Of a stretch of 5,774 nucleotides of DNA, positions 1 through 5,484 are shown piece by piece. The position numbers and the translations under genes were made by a program. How positions within the stretch are numbered: the first letter of the stretch is position 1; every line of letters starts with the position of its first letter. Source of the stretch: Actinomycetes bacterium (GTDB taxonomy: Bacteria > Actinomycetota > Acidimicrobiia > Acidimicrobiales > Acidimicrobiaceae). The notes under the pieces were generated by a model, which was not told where the DNA came from, ran no database searches, and was given only the letters and a program-made list of their open reading frames with translations. The stretch spans positions 1 through 5,774 of the forward strand of contig JAJYFX010000141.1 of the NCBI GenBank assembly GCA_021785315.1, written 5' to 3'.

Positions 1-449
1 GAGCTAAAACACAAAGACCAGCTGATGCTCCCATTCCCTGATGACTCTAGCCTCAGTGGCCTTAGAACTGTTGGAGACGGTCCTCATTTTGTATTGAGGC
101 AGAGGATCCTTGCGATCACCAAGAGACGCAGGAGCGGGAGACTAGGCCCTTTTATGTGGAGCCGATTGAAGAAGTGTCCGAGGACAAGGTCTGCTGCCTC
201 GTGGTACTGGCCGATCAGCCTAAGGCTGCTTGGATCTCCCGTATCTCCAAATTCACGATTAGGTTGGCCTGGCCTTTCAAGCTGAATAAGCATCTCCTAG
301 GCCTTTTGCATGAGTGCAGCCAGATCAAGAATTGACCTAGCGGTACCGACATGACGGATGAGCTTTTTCTTCCCCACTCCATCTGTCGGCTCTTTATCCA
401 TTATCCGAACTCGGGCAGACGAAAAATACTTGGTTTTCTCGATGAACAC
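1..449 (-). pseudogene. Decayed N-terminal part of an IS1634-like transposase gene
   Basis: Reading leftwards from a GTG at 449, one frame gives a protein-like sequence of 50 codons starting VFIEKTKYFSSARVR and containing KKKLIRHVGTARS. It meets a TAG at 299-297, then continues in the same frame for 70 codons to a TGA at 86-84. Near the end it contains LLRLLVIARIL. In IS1634-type DDE transposases of the IS4 superfamily, the N-terminal region has a basic 'I-x-H-x-G-T/S-A' stretch and later a 'LVxARIxxPxSKxxT' stretch. Here the last motif (PQYKMRTV) appears in a different frame just after ARIL, around 84-95, which implies a frameshift. The DDE catalytic part is not in the window. Seen: two stops and a frame change in a coherent reading. 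Inferred: family membership, from remembered motif style. It could be another IS4-superfamily group. It is almost certainly inactive. Confidence 0.5.
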
Positions 450-452
450 GAA

Positions 453-494
453 ACCGATGGTACCTTAGGTGACCATCGGTCACCTAGAACTAGG
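453..494. repeat. Cluster of three overlapping inverted repeats
   Basis: Three perfect inverted repeats lie in 42 bases. ACCGATGGT (453-461) pairs with ACCATCGGT (472-480). TAGGTGACC (466-474) pairs with GGTCACCTA (478-486) around a 3-base loop. CCTAG (483-487) pairs with CTAGG (490-494). The first two share bases 472-474 and 478-480, so only one can form at a time. The cluster sits directly upstream of the GTG start of the transposase remnant read leftwards, so it may be a terminal or regulatory part of that element. Its function is unknown. Confidence 0.6.
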
Positions 495-948
495 AACAAG
501 AATCGGTAAACTAGCAGGTAAGAGGTTTATGGAATTGGCTCTAGGGCTCTAACCTCTACTTTTTTTGTGCATAGCGCGGAAGTAAAGCCGTGCGAAAAAG
601 GCTCTAACCAGAACCTCCCTAATCTGTTCACAAGGTTTGGCATTTTAGATGACCGTAGTCGAAAGCGACTGATTCGATGCCTTGACTGAGAATCCCAGAG
701 ATTGTTCGAGGCTACAGTTCGCGCAAGGCCGGCACATGGCTTTCAATGTGGGACTCCTGCTTGGTAGCATAACGGTCACGACCCTTGTTTTCCCGTGGAC
801 ACCGAAGCTACCTGTAACGGGAATGCACACGCCAACGATATCATCTGCGCAATATCGGCAGTGACTCAAACCTGCTCGCATTTCCAATGAGATAGACACC
901 TGACTCAAATTCTTCAGGGGGGCAGGTGCTAAAACCCGCATCTGATAT
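495..948. other. Intergenic stretch with no recognised gene
   Basis: About 450 bases separate the transposase remnant from the exported-protein gene. Open frames of up to 98 codons exist on the minus strand (645-941) and 60 on the plus strand (682-864), but I recognise no domain in either and neither has a convincing ribosome binding site. Two copies of TGACTCAAA (862-870 and 901-909) and two of GGCTCTAACC (545-554 and 600-609) are present. The promoter of the downstream gene should lie here; I could not identify clear -35/-10 elements. It may also contain decayed mobile DNA. Confidence 0.5.
521..567 (+). terminator. Weak terminator-like stem and T run
   Basis: AGAGGTT (521-527) is the reverse complement of AACCTCT (551-557), and a run of seven T follows within a few bases. 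The stem has only 7 pairs and the loop is 23 bases long, so it would be a poor intrinsic terminator. No plus-strand gene is recognised upstream of it, which lowers its likelihood. Confidence 0.25.
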
Positions 949-954
949 GGAGGT
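949..954 (+). promoter_or_regulatory. Ribosome binding site of the exported protein gene
   Basis: GGAGGT lies 7 bases before the ATG at 962. It decides the start: an in-frame GTG at 926 lies upstream of this site, and starting there would put 12 residues in front of what is otherwise a normal signal peptide. Confidence 0.85.
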
Positions 955-961
955 ATCTACA

Positions 962-2263
962 ATGAGATTGCTATCTTTTCGAAGAACTGCCCTTTTCGTA
1001 GGTCTCGCCGGATTGGTGGCTTCGCTCGCAGGAGCAGGCACGGCATCCGCGGAGGGCTCTCAAGGTGCAACCGGGAACAATGACGGAGTGGCGCTAGCAT
1101 CATCGGGACCTCTTCATCAGGTCGCAACCGTTAAATTCCCGTCGCCTTACTTGAATCCAAAGAGCTTCGATATCAGCTGGGTGGACTCTCAGACGCAGAC
1201 GTACTACTTGGCCGACCGCACCAACAACGGTGTCGACGCAATCAATGCGGCAACCGATACTTTCGAGGGCGTCATTGGCGCGGGCAACTTCAGCGGAACG
1301 GGGGCAACTGCATCATCAACGCAAAAGGCCACATGCGGCCCATTTGGAGTTGGTGGTCCAAATGGCACCCTCGTTCTAAACATCGGCGGCGTGACGCAGC
1401 TTTGGGCCGGTGACGGCGTGACGTCTACATCGCCAGTCAGCAGCGTAAAGGTGTTCGACCTAAACAGCCCGAGCAAGGGGACGCTGGCGGCTACCATACC
1501 CACCGGCGGCACCTGCCGGGCGGACGAGCTTGCGTACGATCCCGTTGATCACCTCGTGGTCATCGCGAACGACGTCGACACTCCGCCATATTTGACGTTC
1601 ATATCCGTAAGTCCCAACCCTACAAATGACCGGGTTGTCGGCAGGATCCCGTTTGCCAACGCGATTGACGGCATAGAGCAGCCTGCCTGGAATCCCGCCA
1701 ACGACATGTTCTACGTCAACATCCCGCAGATTCCCACGACAAACGGTTCCTGGATGGGCGAGGTCGCCATCATCAAACCGCAGACCATGAGCGTTGTGAA
1801 CACATTCCCAGTTCCTGGATGCTCACCTGCAGGACTCGCGATTAATGTTCAGCGCCAGCAGATGCTCCTAGGTTGCAGCGGTGACGCGATTGCCGGCGAC
1901 ACCGTGAATGGCGTCGCCTACAGCGCCAACCGGGCAGTCTCCTACATAATGGATGCCCGAAACGGCCGCATAGTGGCCAGCTTCCCGCAAGTTGGAGGAT
2001 CAGATGAGGTCTGGTACAACCCGAGCAGTAGGAATTACTACCTCGCAGCAAGCAACATGACCTCTAACGGCATGTCGACCGGATACAGCAGTCCGGTACT
2101 TGGAGTCATCAGCTCCTCTGGAAATCGTTGGCTAGAGAACGTCCCAACGACAGCCTCGGCGCACTCGGTGGCATCCAACCCAGCAAATGGGCAAGTATTC
2201 GTGCCTGTCCCAGGTTACGGGATTGCTGTATTTGCTGGCTCCGGCCATGGCAAGGACTCATAG
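962..2263 (+). CDS. Exported beta-propeller-like (YncE/YVTN-type) protein
   Basis: This encodes 433 residues. I chose ATG 962 because of the GGAGGT at 949-954 and because it gives a classical signal peptide: MRLLSFRR, a hydrophobic core at about 10-26, and a likely cut after ASA (28-30). The twin arginine at 7-8 is a weak match to a Tat signal, so Sec or Tat export is possible. The mature part shows at least six repeats in which a short strand is followed by D/N-P or a similar turn and an aromatic or aliphatic strand: around 69-85, 188-204 (AYDPVDHLVVIAND), 238-254 (AWNPANDMFYVNI), 288-305, 347-364 (VWYNPSSRNYYLAAS) and 400-416 (ASNPANGQVFVPV). This pattern is typical of bacterial six- or seven-bladed propellers related to YncE/SMP-30. 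Four cysteines (125, 185, 287, 305) could form disulfides outside the cell. There is no C-terminal anchor, so the protein is probably secreted. Ligand or enzyme activity is unknown. It appears monocistronic. The frame remains open for 50 codons past the TAG. Confidence 0.85.
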   Translation: MRLLSFRRTALFVGLAGLVASLAGAGTASAEGSQGATGNNDGVALASSGPLHQVATVKFPSPYLNPKSFDISWVDSQTQTYYLADRTNNGVDAINAATDTFEGVIGAGNFSGTGATASSTQKATCGPFGVGGPNGTLVLNIGGVTQLWAGDGVTSTSPVSSVKVFDLNSPSKGTLAATIPTGGTCRADELAYDPVDHLVVIANDVDTPPYLTFISVSPNPTNDRVVGRIPFANAIDGIEQPAWNPANDMFYVNIPQIPTTNGSWMGEVAIIKPQTMSVVNTFPVPGCSPAGLAINVQRQQMLLGCSGDAIAGDTVNGVAYSANRAVSYIMDARNGRIVASFPQVGGSDEVWYNPSSRNYYLAASNMTSNGMSTGYSSPVLGVISSSGNRWLENVPTTASAHSVASNPANGQVFVPVPGYGIAVFAGSGHGKDS

Positions 2264-2291
2264 GCTTCCCACGTAACGTTCGAATTGACAT

Positions 2292-2319
2292 GTGCTGGAG
2301 CGGGTTTCCGCCCCAGCAC
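2292..2319. terminator. Strong GC-rich hairpin, probable terminator without T run
   Basis: GTGCTGGAGCGG (2292-2303) and CCGCCCCAGCAC (2308-2319) form a 12-pair stem with one A-C mismatch and a 4-base loop (GTTT). It starts 28 bases after the stop of the exported-protein gene. No T run follows on either strand, so it would be an L-/I-shaped terminator or an mRNA-end stabiliser rather than a standard intrinsic one. It also lies 10 bases beyond the stop of the minus-strand orphan reading frame ending at 2330, so it could serve both directions. Confidence 0.6.
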
Positions 2320-2329
2320 GCCGGGAATC

Positions 2330-2419
2330 CTAAACGTCGACAATGCCGGGCTTCGTCTTGTGAGCGATCCAGGCATTTGCAGCAAGTTCTACAGCTTCAA
2401 AATGGTGTTCCAATGATTC
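2330..2419 (-). pseudogene. Possible orphan C-terminal gene fragment left of the IS
   Basis: Read leftwards, this frame is open from after a TAG (2422-2420) to a TAG at 2332-2330. It gives 29 residues including FEAVELAANAWIAHKTKPG, with protein-like composition and helix-forming pattern. There is no start codon or ribosome binding site, so it would be the 3' end of a gene lost or cut by the neighbouring IS630 element. The strong hairpin just beyond its stop fits a gene end. The opposite strand also has an open frame here (the post-stop extension of the exported protein), with higher G/C at third codon positions, so this may be only a shadow. The family is not recognised. Confidence 0.25.
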
Positions 2420-2457
2420 CTAGACGGCCAAAGGCTTGCAAGATCCAAAGCACTATA

Positions 2458-2474
2458 GAGCTAACACTCTGACT
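2458..2474 (+). repeat. Tentative left terminal inverted repeat of the IS630 element
   Basis: GAGCTAACACTCTGACT follows TATA (2454-2457) and matches the proposed right end at 11 of 17 bases. It lies just beyond the transposase stop codon (2463-2461 region). The match is imperfect, so the assignment is provisional. Confidence 0.3.
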
Positions 2475-3486
2475 TACTGTTGATGTCCAGCGAGGATTCG
2501 GGAAATGTCGTCGTGTTGAGGTAATCGACGAGTTCTTTGGTTACGGGTTCAATCTTTGGAATGAAGCGGTTGTGTATCACTGCAGATCGTCCCTGTTTCC
2601 ATACGTGTTCCTGGGGATTGAGCTCGGGAGAACACGGTGGGAAGTGAACTGCTTCTATGTGATGGCTAGCCAGTGCCTTTTGAGCGACGCTCCCACGATG
2701 CCAGCCAGCCCCATCCCATATAAGAGCAGGATCTTCTCCTTGGGGTAACACTTGCGAATCTTAGCCAGCATTGCCGCTCTCTCATACATCGTCTGGCGCT
2801 CTGCAGGAAATGCGTGTTCTTTCCCCGTCTTCATGTTCAAAAAGCCATAGATGCTCCGGCTCTTTCTGGTTCCGTTGGTCTCGATCACAGCCGGAGTGGT
2901 TCCTTGGGGTATCCAGACCTTTTGTGCGGGAGTGGCTTGGGTGAGAACCATCTCATCTTCAGCCAGCACCACCGTATCTGGATCAGAAAATGCCTCAGAA
3001 AGGCGTGCATGCTGCTCCTTTTTCCAAGCTGCCACCACTTCTGCATCGGCTTTTTCATAGTGCTTGCCAGGCAGGCGGAAGCTGAAGGAGGCCTCCTGTG
3101 AAAAGCAGGTAATAACTTGTCCTGGAGGAGACGACTCCGTACCTCTCTTCGATTACCGAACCCAGGATCCGCGTGGACCAAAACGGTGATCTGGTGTAGT
3201 CCCAGTTTTTGGGGGTTGCCGTCCCTAACATGACGAGCACCTCGTCACGCTGGGAGTTGGTGAGAAGAACCTTTGAGTTGTTGTGGCGCTTGTCTTTGAA
3301 TGCTTCAACGCCGATGTTTGAAAACTCTCGTCGTATCCGCTTTACGTGCTTGGTAGACAGACCAACGAGATGTAGCGAATTCTCAGCCTCCAAAGTGACA
3401 ACTGCTAACGCCCGCTTTTATTCATCGATGTTCTCGGTCTCTCCCATGAACGCTTCAACGATGGCGAGTCCTTCTGGGTTCAGCAT
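2461..3486 (-). pseudogene. IS630-family transposase, broken by one stop and two frameshifts
   Basis: The gene spans 1026 bases, which gives about 341 residues, normal for the family. From ATG 3486 the frame hits TAA at 3420-3418 (codon 23). It reopens as a helix-turn-helix region (GLSTKHVKRIRREFSNIGV) and the linker through ILGSVIEERYGV. Near 3090-3108 one extra base moves the reading to another frame, which continues with FSFRLPGKHYEKADAEVV and AEDEM (first catalytic Asp, codon 2957-2955). Near 2731-2742 one missing base returns it to the original frame, which has LIWDGAGWHRG (second Asp, codon 2715-2713) and CSPELNPQEHVW (catalytic Glu, codon 2610-2608). The two acidic residues are separated by 34 residues, giving the DD34E signature. 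The two indels cancel, so the gene was intact before. As written, no functional transposase can be made without recoding. No clear ribosome binding site is seen before 3486. Confidence 0.9.
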
Positions 3487-3488
3487 GT

Positions 3489-3505
3489 AGACAGAAGATT
3501 AACGC
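3489..3505 (-). repeat. Tentative right terminal inverted repeat of the IS630 element
   Basis: On the minus strand this reads GCGTTAATCTTCTGTCT and lies 2 bases upstream of the transposase ATG. It matches the proposed left end at 11 of 17 bases. No TA immediately flanks it, so the true boundary is uncertain. Confidence 0.28.
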
Positions 3506-3553
3506 ACCCCAGCAGAAATTAAAAGGACCCTTTGGAGCATTTCATAGTGTGAT

Positions 3554-3700
3554 TTGAATAATTGCGGCAGTAACTACTCTGCCGCCACAGCAAATGCTAA
3601 TGATGAAGCGAAGAAAGCAGCCAACTGGATGGCTCCGGCCAATACCGAAAATGGCGTCGCAGCTTTCATCCATCACCTTATCGACAAGTTCAATTCTTAA
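3554..3700 (+). pseudogene. Orphan C-terminal reading frame between the IS and the P450 gene
   Basis: This plus-strand frame opens after a TAG at 3545-3547 and ends at TAA 3698-3700. From a TTG at 3554 it gives 48 residues, including SNYSAATANANDEAKKAANW and APANTENGVAAFIHHLIDKF. The composition (Ala, Asn, Lys, Asp) and the amphipathic end look like a real protein C-terminus. No start with a ribosome binding site is visible: the nearest GGAG (3534-3537) is 16 bases from the TTG. It is therefore most likely the 3' end of a gene whose front was lost near the IS630 insertion; a genuine small protein is the alternative. Its stop faces the P450 stop across a 15-base gap holding the inverted repeat TCGGC-CT-GCCGA. 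The family is not recognised. Confidence 0.4.
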
Positions 3701-3712
3701 TCGGCCTGCCGA
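3701..3712. repeat. Small inverted repeat between two convergent stop codons
   Basis: TCGGC (3701-3705) and GCCGA (3708-3712) are perfectly complementary around CT. The repeat fills the gap between the TAA at 3698-3700 on the plus strand and the P450 stop at 3718-3716 on the minus strand. It may act as a weak shared terminator element. The stem is short and no T run follows. Confidence 0.35.
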
Positions 3713-3715
3713 ACT

Positions 3716-4912
3716 CTATTCGATTGAGGCCGGCATTGACAGCCACCCCATGTGATGCCCATAAATCATGCCTGTGTCAGTTGGCGGCCCACTGAGCCTG
3801 TAGCGAGGGAACCTCTCGACCATTGCTTTAGCCACGATCGACATTTCCAATCGCGCCAAGTGCATCCCAAAACAGGTATGGATGCCATGGCCGAAACTTA
3901 AATGCTGGTTCGCCAAACGGTTCATATCAAAACGTTCCGGATCCGCAAATTCAGCGCTGTCGTGGTTGGCTGCAGCATATACGAGCGCAACAGGGACATT
4001 TGCAGGTATCTTGACTCCGTCAACCACAACCGGTTCCGTCGTGACCCTGCCCTCGAGATGAATCGGCGGATCACACCTCAACGTCTCTTCAATAATCTTG
4101 GGCAGTGATTTGCTGTCGGCCATATACGCATGCCTGACATCGTCGTTAGACAATCTGCGCAAAACAGAGGATATGCCGTTGATTGCAGTGTGATGACCCG
4201 CAAGAGCCAACGCGGCAAGGATGCTCACCAGATCGTCTTCGCTGAACTTGGCGCCTTCAAACTCGTCAAGACAAAGATGGGTCAGGAAATCTTCCTTTGG
4301 GTGCGCCTGGCGATCCCGAATCTCGCCTCGCAGAAAATCATGAAACTTCTTCCATGCAGCTGGCTTAGTTTCCAGATCAGCATTGACCACCGCCAGCACT
4401 AGCTCCCGGTTTTGCACTTTGGCTCTGTCATCGAATCCGACGATCTTAGACAGAACCTCTTGAGGAACCGGCTCCGCCAAGTCTTCTACTATGTCGAAGT
4501 CACCCATTTCAGATATTTGATCCATTAACTCATTGACGCATGACTGGATCCCCGCGGTGAGCTCTTCCATTTTGCGCGGTAGAAACGGCTCCTGCATCGC
4601 CTTTCGAAACCGCGTGTGTTCCGGAGGATCGTATTCTATGGGAGCCTTCGCCGGCGCGGATGAGCCGTTTCGGCGCTCTCCGATAGCCGTGCCGCCGGCA
4701 GAGGAAAATGTCCGGTGATCACGGGCTGCGGCTTTGACGTCATGATACCTGACTATCGACCAAAAACCACCGTGGGCATCGCTGTAATGCGCAGCACCTT
4801 TTTTTCGCATTACCTCGTAGATACCCCAAATATTGCCGTAGGTAATTCGCCGCTCCCAGGGATCGAAGTGATCCAATCCCCACTCCGGGCTCAGATCGGT
4901 CTCAGTCATCAT
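3716..4912 (-). CDS. Cytochrome P450, soluble bacterial class
   Basis: This encodes 398 residues, the usual size for a soluble bacterial P450: a haem-thiolate monooxygenase that needs electrons from ferredoxin/ferredoxin reductase or similar partners. Signatures in order are: C-helix DPPEHTRFRK (about 95-104), which contacts haem; I-helix AGHHT (238-242), the oxygen-activating motif with its Thr; ExxR as ETLR (276-279); the meander region with FADPERFD; and the haem loop FGHGIHTCFG (340-349), with Cys347 as the iron ligand. Nothing essential is missing. The start is ATG 4912 or the adjacent ATG 4909, 5 or 8 bases after GGAGGG (4923-4918); the in-frame GTG at 4927 lies upstream of that site and is unlikely. 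The substrate cannot be told from the sequence. No redox partner or biosynthetic gene lies in the window. An SD-preceded 15-codon ORF overlaps the start and may couple translation. Confidence 0.96.
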   Translation of the reverse strand: MMTETDLSPEWGLDHFDPWERRITYGNIWGIYEVMRKKGAAHYSDAHGGFWSIVRYHDVKAAARDHRTFSSAGGTAIGERRNGSSAPAKAPIEYDPPEHTRFRKAMQEPFLPRKMEELTAGIQSCVNELMDQISEMGDFDIVEDLAEPVPQEVLSKIVGFDDRAKVQNRELVLAVVNADLETKPAAWKKFHDFLRGEIRDRQAHPKEDFLTHLCLDEFEGAKFSEDDLVSILAALALAGHHTAINGISSVLRRLSNDDVRHAYMADSKSLPKIIEETLRCDPPIHLEGRVTTEPVVVDGVKIPANVPVALVYAAANHDSAEFADPERFDMNRLANQHLSFGHGIHTCFGMHLARLEMSIVAKAMVERFPRYRLSGPPTDTGMIYGHHMGWLSMPASIE

Positions 4913-4956
4913 TTCGGCCCTCCACACAGAACTCTATAAACTCTTCGATTCGACAA
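4909..4956 (-). CDS. Possible 15-residue leader ORF overlapping the P450 start
   Basis: A strong Shine-Dalgarno sequence TAGGAG (4968-4963) lies 6 bases before a TTG at 4956. Reading gives LSNRRVYRVLCGGPK and then TGA at 4911-4909, which overlaps the P450 ATG at 4912-4910. The P450 frame itself has a TAG upstream of 4927, so this SD cannot serve a longer P450. Either it drives a leader peptide that couples translation, or it is fortuitous. The start codon is weak (TTG) and the peptide is not recognised. Confidence 0.3.
   Translation of the reverse strand: MSNRRVYRVLCGGPK
4918..4923 (-). promoter_or_regulatory. Ribosome binding site of the P450 gene
   Basis: GGAGGG on the minus strand lies 5 bases before ATG 4912 and 8 before ATG 4909. 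It excludes the upstream in-frame GTG at 4927 as the start. Confidence 0.8.
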
Positions 4957-4972
4957 ATTTATCTCCTAAATT

Positions 4973-5027
4973 GTGATAATTCCACACATTGCCTCATTCA
5001 AATGAGCCCGCAATCGCAGCGTGATAA
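4973..5027. promoter_or_regulatory. Candidate operator/promoter region before the P450 gene
   Basis: GTGATAA occurs twice in the same orientation (4973-4979 and 5021-5027), 48 bases apart. Between them lies the palindrome CTCATT-CA-AATGAG (4993-5006). On the minus strand TTGAAT, 17 bases, TATCAC gives a 4/6 plus 4/6 match to a housekeeping promoter, with the first GTGATAA copy overlapping the -10. The palindrome could equally be a terminator remnant for the DUF3293 gene. The regulatory role is inferred. Confidence 0.3.
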
Positions 5028-5046
5028 CAATGACTGCTAAGTTCCG

Positions 5047-5484
5047 CTAAACCTTCACAAACTCTCCGCTCTGGTCCAAGGCAAAGACTTCCATGGATGT
5101 CGCGGTGAACCTGTAATAGCCAATTTGACCGAATTCCCGTGCAAGCTGGTCTACATCTTGTTTGGATACCCCGTAGACCGCGTAACCAAATTCTTTGTGG
5201 CTGCCCGACATGGAGCGGCCCACACTCACGAACATGCTGGCCGATGCCAGCGTAGAGGTGCGCGCGAATAAACGCTTGTCACGTTCTTTATTCTCCTCAT
5301 CGGAGATCGCCTCGCTCCCGGGATTGTAGGCAGTAATCATGTAAAGGTCCTGCCCTTGCACCTCTTTAGGCACGGATTCAGGAAAGTAACGCGCGCCATC
5401 CCAAAGAGTTATCCAGCGGCAAATATGTTGAATTTCAAGAACCGAACGCTTCCAAGTTTCCAAAAGATCAGCATCGAATTGCAT
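5047..5484 (-). CDS. DUF3293 domain-containing protein
   Basis: This encodes 145 residues, a usual size for DUF3293 proteins. Family features visible are TAYNPGS (51-57), followed by a charged EENxxRxxRL-like helix (SDEENKERDKRLF, 61-73), then a strand and turn with FGYAVYGVS (99-107), and VDQLAREFGQIGYYRF (111-126), ending in a strand with EVFAL. This order matches what I know of DUF3293, whose function is not established. ATG 5484 is chosen because GGAGAG (5498-5493) lies 8 bases before it; the longer TTG start at 5508 would begin upstream of that site. The start overlaps the end of the ArdC-like gene by 17 bases, so the two are probably one transcript with coupled translation. Context suggests a role on a mobile or conjugative element. 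No signal peptide or membrane segment is seen. Confidence 0.75.
   Translation of the reverse strand: MQFDADLLETWKRSVLEIQHICRWITLWDGARYFPESVPKEVQGQDLYMITAYNPGSEAISDEENKERDKRLFARTSTLASASMFVSVGRSMSGSHKEFGYAVYGVSKQDVDQLAREFGQIGYYRFTATSMEVFALDQSGEFVKV

Larger units (their letters stand above)
2458..3505 (-). mobile_element. IS630-family insertion sequence, inactive copy
   Basis: This element of about 1.05 kb consists almost entirely of one transposase gene on the minus strand. The family is assigned from the DD34E triad in the protein. The ends are tentative. GAGCTAACACTCTGACT (2458-2474, plus strand) and GCGTTAATCTTCTGTCT (minus strand, 3505-3489) match at 11 of 17 positions in inverted orientation and sit just outside the transposase stop and start. 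The left one is preceded by TATA, consistent with the TA target of this family, but no matching TA directly abuts the right one. So the right end may be eroded or lie further out, up to about 3556. The length agrees with typical IS630 elements. Confidence 0.7.

Noticed and set aside
453..494. CRISPR-like repeat unit
   Set aside because: There is only one cluster of overlapping inverted repeats and no regularly spaced direct repeats or spacers.
645..941. 98-codon minus-strand open frame in the upstream intergenic region
   Set aside because: No recognisable domain and no convincing ribosome binding site, and it runs antisense into the leader of the exported-protein gene; it is most likely chance.
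2128..2472. 114-codon plus-strand open frame overlapping the end of the exported-protein gene
   Set aside because: It is an out-of-frame shadow that starts inside a well supported gene; its composition is rich in Arg, Cys and Gln and not protein-like.
3090..3108. Programmed ribosomal frameshift in the IS630 transposase
   Set aside because: No slippery heptamer with a stimulatory structure is evident, and an upstream nonsense codon plus a second shift point to decay instead.
2885..3181. 98-codon minus-strand frame inside the IS630 transposase
   Set aside because: It is the third, non-coding frame; the conserved transposase motifs lie in the other two frames.
3548..3715. Small minus-strand frame starting MDESCDAIFGIG, antisense to the orphan plus-strand frame
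   Set aside because: Its composition is poor (Cys and Ile rich) and no ribosome binding site precedes it; the plus-strand frame is more protein-like.
4715..4939. Plus-strand open frame antisense to the start of the P450 gene
   Set aside because: It is a shadow of a strongly supported P450 reading frame with no family resemblance of its own.
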